From Mageeibacillus sp. UBA4314 (GTDB lineage Bacteria > Bacillota > Clostridia > Saccharofermentanales > Saccharofermentanaceae): 22,693 nt of DNA. Location of the stretch: assembly GCA_002394605.1 (NCBI GenBank), contig DGUI01000041.1:1-22693 (forward strand), written 5' to 3'. Shown here in pieces: positions 1 to 6,980 of the stretch (within the stretch, counting starts at the first letter, position 1; each line of letters opens with the position of its first letter). The position numbers and the translations under genes were made by a program. The notes under the pieces were generated by a model, which did no database searches, was not told where the DNA came from, and saw only the letters and a list, made by a program, of their open reading frames with translations.

Positions 1-140
1 CGGCGTATTTCTGCTCTGAAAACGGGAAAAGTACGCCTGACTGCGACGCCCCGTGCGTCGCTCTACGGCGTATTTCTGCTCTGAAAACGGTAAAAGTACG
101 TCCAACTGCGACGCCCCGTGCGTCGCTCTACGGCGTATTC
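1..140. repeat. 65-bp tandem repeat with two internal inverted repeats
   Basis: Two adjacent units (1-65 and 66-130) are nearly identical, and the first 9 bases of a third copy follow from 131. Each unit contains a perfect 7-bp inverted repeat, GCGACGC / GCGTCGC, around a 5-base loop (43-61 in unit 1). A second inverted repeat, GGCGTA / TACGCC, spans 2-37. In unit 2 it changes to TACGTC, which still pairs through a G-U wobble. The array probably continues to the left of the window. There are no spacers, so it is not CRISPR. The period is not a multiple of three, so it does not encode a repeat protein. Function is unknown. Confidence 0.85.
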
Positions 141-171
141 TCCCCAAGCAATCCCCATTCACCACAATTTG

Positions 172-180
172 TGCTATTAT
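172..180 (+). promoter_or_regulatory. extended -10 promoter of the lipoprotein gene, apparently leaderless
   Basis: TGcTATTAT at 172-180 is a good extended -10 element. It ends 7 bases before the ATG at 188, so transcription should begin at or next to the start codon. No Shine-Dalgarno sequence precedes the ATG and no clear -35 element is visible. Confidence 0.5.
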
Positions 181-187
181 CTTTTCC

Positions 188-667
188 ATGAACAGAACAA
201 ATCTTAAAACTGTTACGGCAATAGTGCTCCTTATTACTCTGCTTATCAACACGGCGGCATGCAACGTCAATTTCAGCGTGCCGACCAAGGCACAGGTCGA
301 TACGGATGACATAAAGGTTGATGTCGACCTGTCCGTCATGAGCGGTACTGTCGTCTATTCAGCTGTCTATGACATGCTCAACAACCCTGACCAGTACCGC
401 GGGCAGATGATTAAGATGAAGGGGCAGTTTATGGTGTATGACTACGAGGATACGGGAAATTACTATTTCACGTGCCTGATCCAGGATGCGACTGCGTGCT
501 GCCAGCAGGGGCTGGAGTTTACATACAAGGAAGAATATAAATACCCTGCCGACTTCCCTGAACCCGGCGAGGATATTACTGTTTGCGGCATATTCGATAC
601 GTATGAGGAGAAAGGCTACACTTACTGCAGGCTTAAGGACTCCGTTATTTGCCAAAGTGCTTCTTGA
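188..667 (+). CDS. predicted lipoprotein with a cysteine-containing OB-like domain
   Basis: The protein has 159 residues. It starts with a lipoprotein signal peptide (hydrophobic 8-20, lipobox NTAAC with the lipidated cysteine at 25), so it should be anchored on the outside of the membrane. The rest is a compact domain containing NPDQYRGQMIKMKG, then TACCQQG with two adjacent cysteines, and further cysteines near the C-terminus. I recognise this as a domain shared by many small Clostridia proteins, OB-fold-like in pattern, but cannot assign a function. Paired cysteines and the neighbouring metalloregulator make metal binding possible (inference). A longer reading frame runs back to 53 through the tandem repeat, but the signal peptide fixes the start at 188. 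The last 23 bases overlap the convergent DtxR-like gene. Confidence 0.8.
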   Translation: MNRTNLKTVTAIVLLITLLINTAACNVNFSVPTKAQVDTDDIKVDVDLSVMSGTVVYSAVYDMLNNPDQYRGQMIKMKGQFMVYDYEDTGNYYFTCLIQDATACCQQGLEFTYKEEYKYPADFPEPGEDITVCGIFDTYEEKGYTYCRLKDSVICQSAS

Positions 668-1007
668 GCTTGTCGAAAGACTCGTCGCTTATGACATGTT
701 CGATGCGACACGCATCTTCTGAAGCTGTCTCACTGGATACTCCGATCGATTCGAAGAAGGCGCTTATGACATTGTGCCTCTCGTAGATCTTCTCTGCGAT
801 CTCCCTGCCGGAATTAGTGAGCGTTAAGAATCCGCTTCCGTCAACCGAAATGAGCTGGTCCTGCCTTAAGAGCTTCACGGCCCTGCAGACGCTGGGCCTG
901 GAGAATCCCATCTTGACTGCAAGATCATTGGATCTTACGTTCTCATTCTCCTTCGACAGTATGAGCAGCGTCTCAAGATACATCTCACCAGATTCACCGA
1001 TATTCAT
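645..1007 (-). CDS. DtxR/MntR-family metal-dependent transcriptional regulator
   Basis: A 120-residue protein with an N-terminal winged helix (about 1-65, recognition helix around SRPSVCRAVKLL) followed by the family's metal-binding dimerisation region. It lacks the C-terminal SH3-like domain of classical DtxR, so it resembles short MntR-type members. The likely ligands are Met9, His78, Cys100, Glu103 and His104. The Met and Cys-x-x-Glu-His pattern matches DtxR (Met10, Cys102, Glu105, His106) rather than MntR, which has Asp8 and Glu99, so iron is more likely than manganese (inference). The ATG at 1007 follows a GGGGAGGT ribosome binding site (complement of 1013-1020). The gene diverges from the YcxB-like gene and its 3' end overlaps the lipoprotein gene. 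Confidence 0.88.
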   Translation of the reverse strand: MNIGESGEMYLETLLILSKENENVRSNDLAVKMGFSRPSVCRAVKLLRQDQLISVDGSGFLTLTNSGREIAEKIYERHNVISAFFESIGVSSETASEDACRIEHVISDESFDKLKKHFGK

Positions 1008-1032
1008 AACAGACCTCCCCGATCAGATTATG

Positions 1033-1041
1033 ATGTTAGCA
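1033..1041 (-). promoter_or_regulatory. extended -10 promoter of the DtxR-like regulator
   Basis: On the minus strand this reads TGcTAACAT, an extended -10 placed about 25 bases before the ATG at 1007, leaving room for the ribosome binding site. A weak dyad, TGAT...ATCA at 1031-1046, overlaps it and could be an autoregulatory operator, but only about 10 of 16 positions are symmetric. Confidence 0.4.
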
Positions 1042-1061
1042 TATCACAATACAGCTTTTTT

Positions 1062-1070
1062 TGATATTAT
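1062..1070 (+). promoter_or_regulatory. extended -10 promoter of the YcxB-like gene
   Basis: TGaTATTAT lies about 30 bases before the ATG at 1100. A purine-rich ribosome binding site, AGGAAAGGT (1082-1090), lies between them. It is divergent from the regulator's promoter. Confidence 0.4.
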
Positions 1071-1099
1071 TAAAAAAAAATAGGAAAGGTGCATCATCA

Positions 1100-1756
1100 A
1101 TGCTCAGAACGGCGGTAGAACCGGATAAGGTCCTTAAGGATGAATTCAACAGGGAGGATCTTAAGTTTTACGTGAAGAACTTTCTTCCCGGTTTTCTCAT
1201 GCTGTTCCTGATGCCCTTTCTCTTTCTCGTGGTCGGTCCATACCGCGGTTGGGGCACGGTAAGGCTTATTATCGTTTTCGCAGCGTCCATGTTCATGAAC
1301 ATGTCGTTGTTTCTCGGTCTCATGCTCTATATGTTCTTCAAGGCCAAGAGACACCGCGAAGTGTTCAACACAAATGTCAAGAGATACGGATATCAGACAC
1401 TGGCGGCAGAAGTATGCAGCGGCAGTAATTACGTGTTCATGCTGTTTCCGAATAAGTATGAGACATATGTGATACTGACTGCGAACTACCTTATCCTGTC
1501 GCGTGAGTTCGTAATAAGGCGGGATGAGATCGGTAACATCAGGGTGGATATGGCTTCCGCAAGGGGAGATACGATAAGGCCCTTTAACCCTTCTTCGGGG
1601 AGTGCCAGGGAGACTACGCGCTTTGTAAGGGATCTTTACATCACTGACAACAGGGGGATCACTTATAAGAAGCCCGTGGCTTTCGATGAGACAGAGATGG
1701 CTAACTTCAGAAATGTCCTGACCTCGGAACTCGGCCCAGCGATCTGTACAATGTGA
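1100..1756 (+). CDS. YcxB-like membrane protein, function unknown
   Basis: The protein has 218 residues. Two membrane segments lie close together (about 28-50 and 57-82), followed by a cytosolic domain of about 130 residues with the pattern of YcxB-like proteins: a strand-rich region around NYVFMLFPNKYETYVILTAN and a LILSREF segment, where these proteins usually have a regulatory PH-like fold. No catalytic motif is visible. I chose the ATG at 1100 because AGGAAAGGT precedes it; an upstream ATG-less extension to 1061 runs through the A-tract and promoter. The final 50 bases overlap the convergent MATE transporter gene, so the last 16 or so residues are encoded antisense to the transporter's C-terminus. 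The role is unknown. Confidence 0.7.
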   Translation: MLRTAVEPDKVLKDEFNREDLKFYVKNFLPGFLMLFLMPFLFLVVGPYRGWGTVRLIIVFAASMFMNMSLFLGLMLYMFFKAKRHREVFNTNVKRYGYQTLAAEVCSGSNYVFMLFPNKYETYVILTANYLILSREFVIRRDEIGNIRVDMASARGDTIRPFNPSSGSARETTRFVRDLYITDNRGITYKKPVAFDETEMANFRNVLTSELGPAICTM

Positions 1757-3086
1757 AATACATCGCCAGGAAGCTTGCCGATCCGCCGATGATGTTGGAT
1801 ACGGGTTCAGCCCAGAAGATGCCTGCGACCTTGGGTGTCATGAAGCAAGGGAGGATCAGGGCTAGCGGCACGACAAGGATCAGCTTGCGGAATATCGAGA
1901 AGAATATGGCTCTTCCGGCCTTGCCCAGCGCCATGAACGTAGACTGTCCCGAGAACTGCAGAGCCATGAAGATATATGCCATGAAGTATATGTGCAGGTA
2001 TGGGACCGCAACGGCATTCAGGATGGCGTCATCGCTGAACAGTCCGATGAAGAATCCGGGGAACAGGAATACCAGGAGCCACGCTAACGCCGTATATGCC
2101 GACGAGATGATAAAGGTTACCCTGATACACTGCTTAACGCGGTCGTATTTGCCGGCACCGTAGTTAAAGCCCAGTACGGGCTGTGCTCCAGAGGTGATGC
2201 CGTTGATCGCGATGGCCATGATCGCCCTTACGGAGTTTACGATCGTCATGATGCCTACGAACATATCGCCTCCATAGGCCTTCAGCTGCCTGTTCATGAC
2301 CATCTGGACAGCGCTGTTGGTAAACTCCATTACAAAGCCCGTAAAGCCGAGAGAGACGATCTCAAGGCATATTGACGGCGAGAACTCAAGCTGATGTATC
2401 CGAAGCCTTATGATACTCTTCGGGCCCATCAGGAACGATAATACCCATACGAAAGAGACCGCCTGCGATATGATCGTCGCCAGCGCCGCACCGCTGATCC
2501 CCATATCAAACGCGAAAATGAACACCGGATCAAGTATGCAGTTGATGATAGACCCTGCAAGTGTGGTTACCATCGCATGCACGGGGAACCCCTGAGCCGA
2601 TATGTAGAAGTTCAGGCCTGACGATACCATGAGCATTACTGTGCCCCAGAGGTATATGTTGAGATATGCCTCAGAATACGGATAAGTGATGTCTGATCCG
2701 CCCAGCGCATAGATAAGGGGCTTCTTGAAGATGAGACAGACCGCGGTCAGTATGACGGCACTGATTACGAGCATGATGAAGGAGTTATCCATGACCTTCT
2801 TGGCCTTCTTCTCGTTGCCTGCGCCGCGGCACATCGAGAAGATAGGAGACCCGCCCTGTCCTGTCAGGAGGGTAAATGCGGATATTATCGTTATCAGAGG
2901 AAAAGTCAGTCCTAAACCGGTGAGGGCATTTGTGCCCACTTCGGGGATGTGCCCGATGTAGATCCTGTCAACGATGTTGTAAAGAAGCGTGGCAAGGCCA
3001 GAGGCGGTAAGAGGTGCCGCCTGGGACAGGATGATCTTCGGGATCGATCCGTTTCCGAAATCCTTTTTGTCTCTGTTTCTGAACAT
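1707..3086 (-). CDS. MATE-family multidrug/Na+ antiporter
   Basis: The protein has 459 residues with about 12 membrane helices in two homologous halves, as expected for MATE exporters. The first half contains the usual PLTASGLATLLYNIVDRIYIG helix and the GGSDITYPYSEAYLNIYLWG region; the second half has QPVLGFNYGAGKYDRVKQ. The MepA-like branch of the family exports cationic drugs and dyes in exchange for Na+ or H+. The substrate here is unknown. The frame stays open to 3131, but the protein most likely begins at MFRNRDKKDFGNGSIPK (ATG complement of 3084-3086). No ribosome binding site precedes it, and an extended -10 ends 7 bases upstream, so it may be leaderless. It is divergent from the EAL gene and overlaps the YcxB-like gene end to end by 50 bases. 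Confidence 0.92.
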   Translation of the reverse strand: MFRNRDKKDFGNGSIPKIILSQAAPLTASGLATLLYNIVDRIYIGHIPEVGTNALTGLGLTFPLITIISAFTLLTGQGGSPIFSMCRGAGNEKKAKKVMDNSFIMLVISAVILTAVCLIFKKPLIYALGGSDITYPYSEAYLNIYLWGTVMLMVSSGLNFYISAQGFPVHAMVTTLAGSIINCILDPVFIFAFDMGISGAALATIISQAVSFVWVLSFLMGPKSIIRLRIHQLEFSPSICLEIVSLGFTGFVMEFTNSAVQMVMNRQLKAYGGDMFVGIMTIVNSVRAIMAIAINGITSGAQPVLGFNYGAGKYDRVKQCIRVTFIISSAYTALAWLLVFLFPGFFIGLFSDDAILNAVAVPYLHIYFMAYIFMALQFSGQSTFMALGKAGRAIFFSIFRKLILVVPLALILPCFMTPKVAGIFWAEPVSNIIGGSASFLAMYFTLYRSLGRVPRSGHF

Positions 3087-3093
3087 ACTAGTA

Positions 3094-3102
3094 ATGATAT
3101 CA
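3094..3102 (-). promoter_or_regulatory. extended -10 promoter of the MATE gene, apparently leaderless
   Basis: On the minus strand this reads TGaTATCAT and ends 7 bases before the ATG at 3086. No GGAGG-like sequence lies within 15 bases of the start. Confidence 0.5.
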
Positions 3103-3110
3103 CGCCTGAT

Positions 3111-3139
3111 TTGTTTTTTAACCCAAAACATGCTAAAAT
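3111..3139 (+). promoter_or_regulatory. sigma-A-type promoter of the EAL gene
   Basis: TTGTTT (3111-3116), a 17-base spacer, then TAAAAT (3134-3139) preceded by TGc. A modest ribosome binding site, CGGAGAG, lies 5-6 bases before the ATG at 3168. Confidence 0.55.
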
Positions 3140-3167
3140 CTAAGGACTACTTGCCGCGGAGAGTACT

Positions 3168-5603
3168 ATGATATCAGAATATGTCACAAGTAAGATCGAT
3201 GAGGCTCTGCGTTCGGGTTGGATCAAGGTCTATTACCAGCCGGTTATCCGTTCGCTGACGGGAGATCTTTGCGGCTTTGAATCGCTTGCCAGATGGGAAG
3301 ATCCCGAGCATGGCAGGATCACTCCGGATAATTTTATCAGCACACTTGAAGATACTAATCAGATCTATAAGCTCGACTGCTATATGGTCGATAAGGTCTG
3401 CAGTGACATACATGACCGCGTATCCTGGGGGGAAGAGATGGTGCCCGTATCCATCAATTTCTCAAGGCTCGACTTTCTCATCTGCGATATGCTCGATGTG
3501 GTGGAGAAGGCTGTTGAGAAGTATGACATACCTCGCGATTATCTGCACATTGAGATAACCGAGAGCATGGTCGTCTCCGACGGAGAACTCATGCACAAGG
3601 TGTTGGACAGCTTCAGGGCAAAGGGATACGGGATATGGATGGACGATTTCGGAAGCGGTTATTCGTCGCTCAACCTTCTCAAGGACTTCAATTTCGATGT
3701 GCTCAAGCTCGATATGAAGTTCCTGTCTTCCTTTACGGTCAAGTCCAAGGCGGTCGTCAAATCAGTAGTAACGATGGCAAAGGATATCGGTATCTTTACG
3801 CTTGCTGAAGGCGTTGAGACAGCTGAGGAGGTGGAATTCCTCAAGGAGATCGGCTGCGGCAGGCTCCAGGGTTACTATTACGGTAAGCCTGAACCTTTGG
3901 AAGATGTATTCAGGCATATGAAGGAGAGGGGTGTTAAGATCGAGGAACGCAGATGGCATCATTTCTATGATACGGCAGGCTTCAACGTCAGGTCGACTGA
4001 TGCTCCGCTTGAGATAATCGAGTATGACGGTAAGGATTTTAAGACGCTCTTCATGAATGATGCATATAAGATGCAGATCTTTGATGATCTTCCGGCTCTT
4101 GCTGAGGCAGACAGAAGGATATACCATACGGAGACACCGCTCGTCCGGAAGTACCATGAGTTTGCCAAAGCGATAATCAAGTCCAAGAGGCCGGAGACAT
4201 TCTACTATACCGGCAACAGCAGTTATCTGTGCTTTAAGGGCCGTGAGATAGCTCATCAGGACGGGCGCCATCTGATCAAGGGATCGATACTTAACATAAC
4301 CATCGACCAGAACAAGGTCAAGAGAGAGGACCTGGATGTAAAGCTCAGGGAGCTTAATCACCTTTTTGCGGTAGTACTGCTGTTCAACCCCGAGGAAGAG
4401 GTCGTTGTGCCCCTCATCGGCAAGTTCATGCTCTATAAGGGTCCGGAGAAGGTTGACATGAACCTCTCGACAAAGATGCTCGCTGATAATGCGATCCACC
4501 CCCATGACAAGGAAAGATACATACGTTTTATGAATGCATCGACTTTTGCTGAGAGGATCGAGCAGGCGGATAACGGTATGATCGAGGATTCGTTCAGGTT
4601 TAAGAGGGAGGACGGCACATACTGGTGGGCTTTAGCCTGCGTGATGATGCTTTCGGGTTCGGGCGGAAAGGAATTCCTGTATTGTGTTAAGCCGATCATG
4701 AGGACTTCTGCGAATACTCTTTTTGAGCATGCATCCAACACCAGCCAGCGGCTCAATGATGAATATTCCCTGCTGTGGAACAATTTCGTATGGAATTCCA
4801 CGGTCAAGTTCTTCTGGAAAGACAGGGACAGGCGGTATAAGGGCGTTAGCAAGGCGTTCATGGATTATTTCGGACTCGCTTCCGAGGATGAGATAATCGG
4901 CAAGCGCGGCGAAGACATGAAATGGCACATGAACGATCCCTATTATTCCGATACCGAGGAGGATATCTTAAGATACGGTAATCCCGTGACGAATTTTCAG
5001 TGCAGATGCATAATCAACGGCGTGGTCCACAACACTGTAAGCTCCAAGCTTCCTGTCTACAGGGACGGTGAGATAGTAGGAGTCATGGGATACATCATCG
5101 ATCTGGAAGACGAGCTGAACAGGATGGTGCCGTCTAATGATATTACCAGGACAGATCCCGTTACCGGAGTAATGAATGCGGGGGCTATATTTGCAACATT
5201 CGCGGATTATATCTCGAAGAATTACGATTCTGATAATAAGTTTGGAATGATCCTTATCAAGAACCTCAAGCATTCACGGATCGAGGATTCGTACGGACGC
5301 GAATTTGCAAACAGCGTGCTTGGTTCCATGGCAGAAGCTATCCTCGGCATCACCGGATCCTCGTGTGCAGTAGGCAGGGCCAAAGGTTCATATTTTGTCA
5401 TCCTCAAGTACACAGATTCCCGTGAGGATCTTGAGAGCCTGGCCGATCAGCTGAAGCAGGAGATAATGATGATCAATACAGTCGAGGGCAACAGCGTTAC
5501 CATTAAGGCTGCCGCTTCAGTTAAGTTCTGTACTGACTACAACGGCTCTGAAGAGCGAATGTACGAAGATGCCCTCAAAGATCTCGACAAAAACGATTTG
5601 TAA
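3168..5603 (+). CDS. c-di-GMP phosphodiesterase: EAL, PAS-like regions, degenerate GGDEF
   Basis: The protein has 811 residues and no membrane segment. The EAL domain is N-terminal (about 8-245) and looks active: ESL at 38-40 in place of EAL, Asn97, Glu129, Asp159-Asp160 in DDFG, Lys180, Glu214 in AEGVET and Gln234. Spacing nearly matches that of active enzymes such as RocR. Two sensor-like regions follow (about 265-390 and 400-520), then a clear PAS domain (about 540-655). The C-terminus (about 660-811) is a GGDEF fold in which the signature is AKGSY, so it should not make c-di-GMP. It may bind a nucleotide or serve dimerisation. The usual order in composite proteins is sensor-GGDEF-EAL, so this arrangement is inverted. 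It should hydrolyse c-di-GMP to pGpG in response to a cytoplasmic signal. The target process is unknown. Confidence 0.9.
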   Translation: MISEYVTSKIDEALRSGWIKVYYQPVIRSLTGDLCGFESLARWEDPEHGRITPDNFISTLEDTNQIYKLDCYMVDKVCSDIHDRVSWGEEMVPVSINFSRLDFLICDMLDVVEKAVEKYDIPRDYLHIEITESMVVSDGELMHKVLDSFRAKGYGIWMDDFGSGYSSLNLLKDFNFDVLKLDMKFLSSFTVKSKAVVKSVVTMAKDIGIFTLAEGVETAEEVEFLKEIGCGRLQGYYYGKPEPLEDVFRHMKERGVKIEERRWHHFYDTAGFNVRSTDAPLEIIEYDGKDFKTLFMNDAYKMQIFDDLPALAEADRRIYHTETPLVRKYHEFAKAIIKSKRPETFYYTGNSSYLCFKGREIAHQDGRHLIKGSILNITIDQNKVKREDLDVKLRELNHLFAVVLLFNPEEEVVVPLIGKFMLYKGPEKVDMNLSTKMLADNAIHPHDKERYIRFMNASTFAERIEQADNGMIEDSFRFKREDGTYWWALACVMMLSGSGGKEFLYCVKPIMRTSANTLFEHASNTSQRLNDEYSLLWNNFVWNSTVKFFWKDRDRRYKGVSKAFMDYFGLASEDEIIGKRGEDMKWHMNDPYYSDTEEDILRYGNPVTNFQCRCIINGVVHNTVSSKLPVYRDGEIVGVMGYIIDLEDELNRMVPSNDITRTDPVTGVMNAGAIFATFADYISKNYDSDNKFGMILIKNLKHSRIEDSYGREFANSVLGSMAEAILGITGSSCAVGRAKGSYFVILKYTDSREDLESLADQLKQEIMMINTVEGNSVTIKAAASVKFCTDYNGSEERMYEDALKDLDKNDL

Positions 5604-5610
5604 TTTGCTA

Positions 5611-5639
5611 TTGCATAATCTTCAAAGTTGATATATCAT
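5611..5639 (+). promoter_or_regulatory. promoter of the tRNA-Pro pair
   Basis: TTGCAT (5611-5616), a 17-base spacer, then TATCAT (5634-5639). Transcription would start near 5646, about 19 bases before the first tRNA. Confidence 0.45.
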
Positions 5640-5664
5640 AATTTAGCTTGTAAAGAACGCTCTC

Positions 5665-5740
5665 CGGGGTGTGGCTCAGGTGGTAGAGTGCTTGCTTCGG
5701 GAGCAAGAGGCCGCGAGTTCGAGTCTCGCCACTCCGACCA
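5665..5740 (+). tRNA. tRNA-Pro (anticodon CGG)
   Basis: A full cloverleaf: acceptor CGGGGTG / CACTCCG, D-stem GCTC / GAGT, anticodon stem CTTGC / GCAAG with loop TTCGGGA (anticodon 5698-5700), T-arm GCGAG-TTCGAGT-CTCGC, discriminator A and an encoded CCA. The C1-G72 pair and A73 are bacterial proline identity elements. It decodes CCG. Confidence 0.97.
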
Positions 5741-5763
5741 TTATTCTTTACAACATCAACGAC

Positions 5764-5840
5764 CGGGGTGTAGCTCAGGTGGCTAGAGTGCTTGCTTAGG
5801 GAGCAAGAGGTCGTGGGTTCAAGTCCCGTCACTCCGACCA
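5764..5840 (+). tRNA. tRNA-Pro (anticodon AGG, A34)
   Basis: A cloverleaf nearly identical to the preceding tRNA, with the same acceptor and anticodon stems, C1-G72, A73 and encoded CCA. The anticodon loop is TTAGGGA, giving AGG at 5798-5800. The T-stem GTGGG / CCCGT has two G-U pairs, and the D-loop is one base longer. It would read CCU, and with inosine at position 34 also CCC and CCA. Outside tRNA-Arg(ACG), A34 is unusual in bacteria. The close likeness suggests the pair arose by duplication. Confidence 0.95.
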
Positions 5841-5852
5841 AGAGTATGGAAC

Positions 5853-5891
5853 GGCCCGCAGATGCTTATTAGAGTGTCTGCGGGTTGTTTT
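5853..5891 (+). terminator. intrinsic terminator after the tRNA genes
   Basis: CCCGCAGA (5855-5862) pairs perfectly with TCTGCGGG (5877-5884). Flanking G-U pairs can extend the stem on both sides. TTGTTTTAT follows. Confidence 0.85.
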
Positions 5892-5914
5892 ATATCCAAA
5901 ATGTCACGGATCTT

Positions 5915-5923
5915 TGTTATAAT
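5915..5923 (+). promoter_or_regulatory. extended -10 promoter of the seven-gene surface operon, apparently leaderless
   Basis: TGtTATAAT is a consensus extended -10. Only 6 bases separate it from the ATG at 5930, which places the expected transcription start on the A of the ATG. There is no ribosome binding site. Confidence 0.55.
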
Positions 5924-5929
5924 CATCTT

Positions 5930-6979
5930 ATGAAGAAGTATCCTTTTGTCCAGCACATCAAGACGTTCTCAATCCTGATCGTCGTCATATACCATTGTCT
6001 GCTCTTCTATTCGGACAATGTGTTTTTCCCTGAGCGGGCAGAGTTCGTCTCTCCCGTTATCAGTTTTATCTGTAATGTCCTTGATCCGATACTGGTGCCT
6101 TCGTTCTTCGTTGCGTCAGGTTTCCTGCTTCCCGTGAGCTTCAGGAATAAGAACAGGTCGGTACTTTCTGCGATAGGGAACAGGGCAAAAAGACTCCTGA
6201 TCCCGTACTACCTGTATGGTGCATTGTGGCTCGTTCCGCTTTTCCATATCTTTGATATCAACAGCTTCGGGCGTCCCGAGAGCAAAAATTGGATCGATGA
6301 ATATGTCCAGATGATCCTTGGTGTCCATTCGGATCACCTGTGGTTCCTCTGGCTCCTGTTCTGGGCTGTGCTCCTGTTCATTCTCATGAAGCCGCTCCTG
6401 GTGAGGAAGAAGATGGTGATCGTATCTGTCATAGCCCTTGCGGTATCAATGACCATTAACTTCTGTCTTCAGTGGTTCCCTTACTTCAAGCTCAGTCAGA
6501 CTGCACCGTTTATCCTTTGCTTCCTGGCCGGTGTGTGGTTCGGAACATATAGTGATAAGGTCGAGAAGATCCCTTCGTGGGTACTGTTTGCAATAGCTTC
6601 TGTCTTACTTGGAGTAAATATCTGCTACAACATCATAAAGCCTGAGGTATTCCCGTGGCTTATGATCGTCAGGGTTACGAGCGGTGTAATGTCCTTCCTG
6701 CTGTTCCTTGCACTGTCCAGGACAAGTGTAATGGAGAAGACCGACAGGAGCAGGCTGTATAAGTATACAGAGTCTCACAGTTACCAGATGTATTGCTTCG
6801 GAGAACCCCTCAATTATGTATTTCTGAGGATTTTTTATGGTATCTGCGGTAAGAACGAGTATCTGACGCTCTTCCTGGCTATCATATGCACTATCGCGTC
6901 AATTTACGGTATTTTAACCATCCAGGATGTGGTAAAATCTCTATACCGTAAAATATTTGTGCATGCAGAGGACAGTTAG
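5930..6979 (+). CDS. acyltransferase-3 family membrane protein
   Basis: The protein has 349 residues and about 10 membrane helices. The N-terminus, HIKTFSILIVVIYHCLLFY, is the first helix with the family's conserved histidine region, and HLWFLWLLFW lies where these enzymes carry another conserved motif. The family (OafA/WecH-like) moves acetyl or other acyl groups onto surface sugars, peptidoglycan or lipids, often from acetyl-CoA. The substrate cannot be read from the sequence. The frame is open from 5885, but the promoter occupies that stretch and ATG at 5930 gives a normal N-terminus. It ends one base before the phosphatase start, so the two are probably co-translated. This gene opens the plus-strand run that continues to 15156. 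Confidence 0.85.
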   Translation: MKKYPFVQHIKTFSILIVVIYHCLLFYSDNVFFPERAEFVSPVISFICNVLDPILVPSFFVASGFLLPVSFRNKNRSVLSAIGNRAKRLLIPYYLYGALWLVPLFHIFDINSFGRPESKNWIDEYVQMILGVHSDHLWFLWLLFWAVLLFILMKPLLVRKKMVIVSVIALAVSMTINFCLQWFPYFKLSQTAPFILCFLAGVWFGTYSDKVEKIPSWVLFAIASVLLGVNICYNIIKPEVFPWLMIVRVTSGVMSFLLFLALSRTSVMEKTDRSRLYKYTESHSYQMYCFGEPLNYVFLRIFYGICGKNEYLTLFLAIICTIASIYGILTIQDVVKSLYRKIFVHAEDS

Positions 6980-6980
6980 G

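Noticed and set aside
1..130. CRISPR array
   Set aside because: The units are directly adjacent with no variable spacers, and there are no cas genes.
53..187. N-terminal extension of the first lipoprotein through the tandem repeat
   Set aside because: It would place 45 residues of repeat-derived sequence before a clear lipoprotein signal peptide, and a promoter lies inside it.
1031..1046. DtxR-type operator overlapping the regulator's promoter
   Set aside because: Only the outer TGAT/ATCA arms and a few inner positions are symmetric, too weak to claim.
3762..4505. 247-residue minus-strand open frame inside the EAL gene
   Set aside because: It is antisense to a well-supported gene, has no recognisable motif and no ribosome binding site; it reflects codon bias of the real gene.
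5608..5841. 77-residue minus-strand protein across the tRNAs
   Set aside because: It is the familiar artefact of translating tRNA genes in reverse (GETRTRGLLLPKQ and similar).
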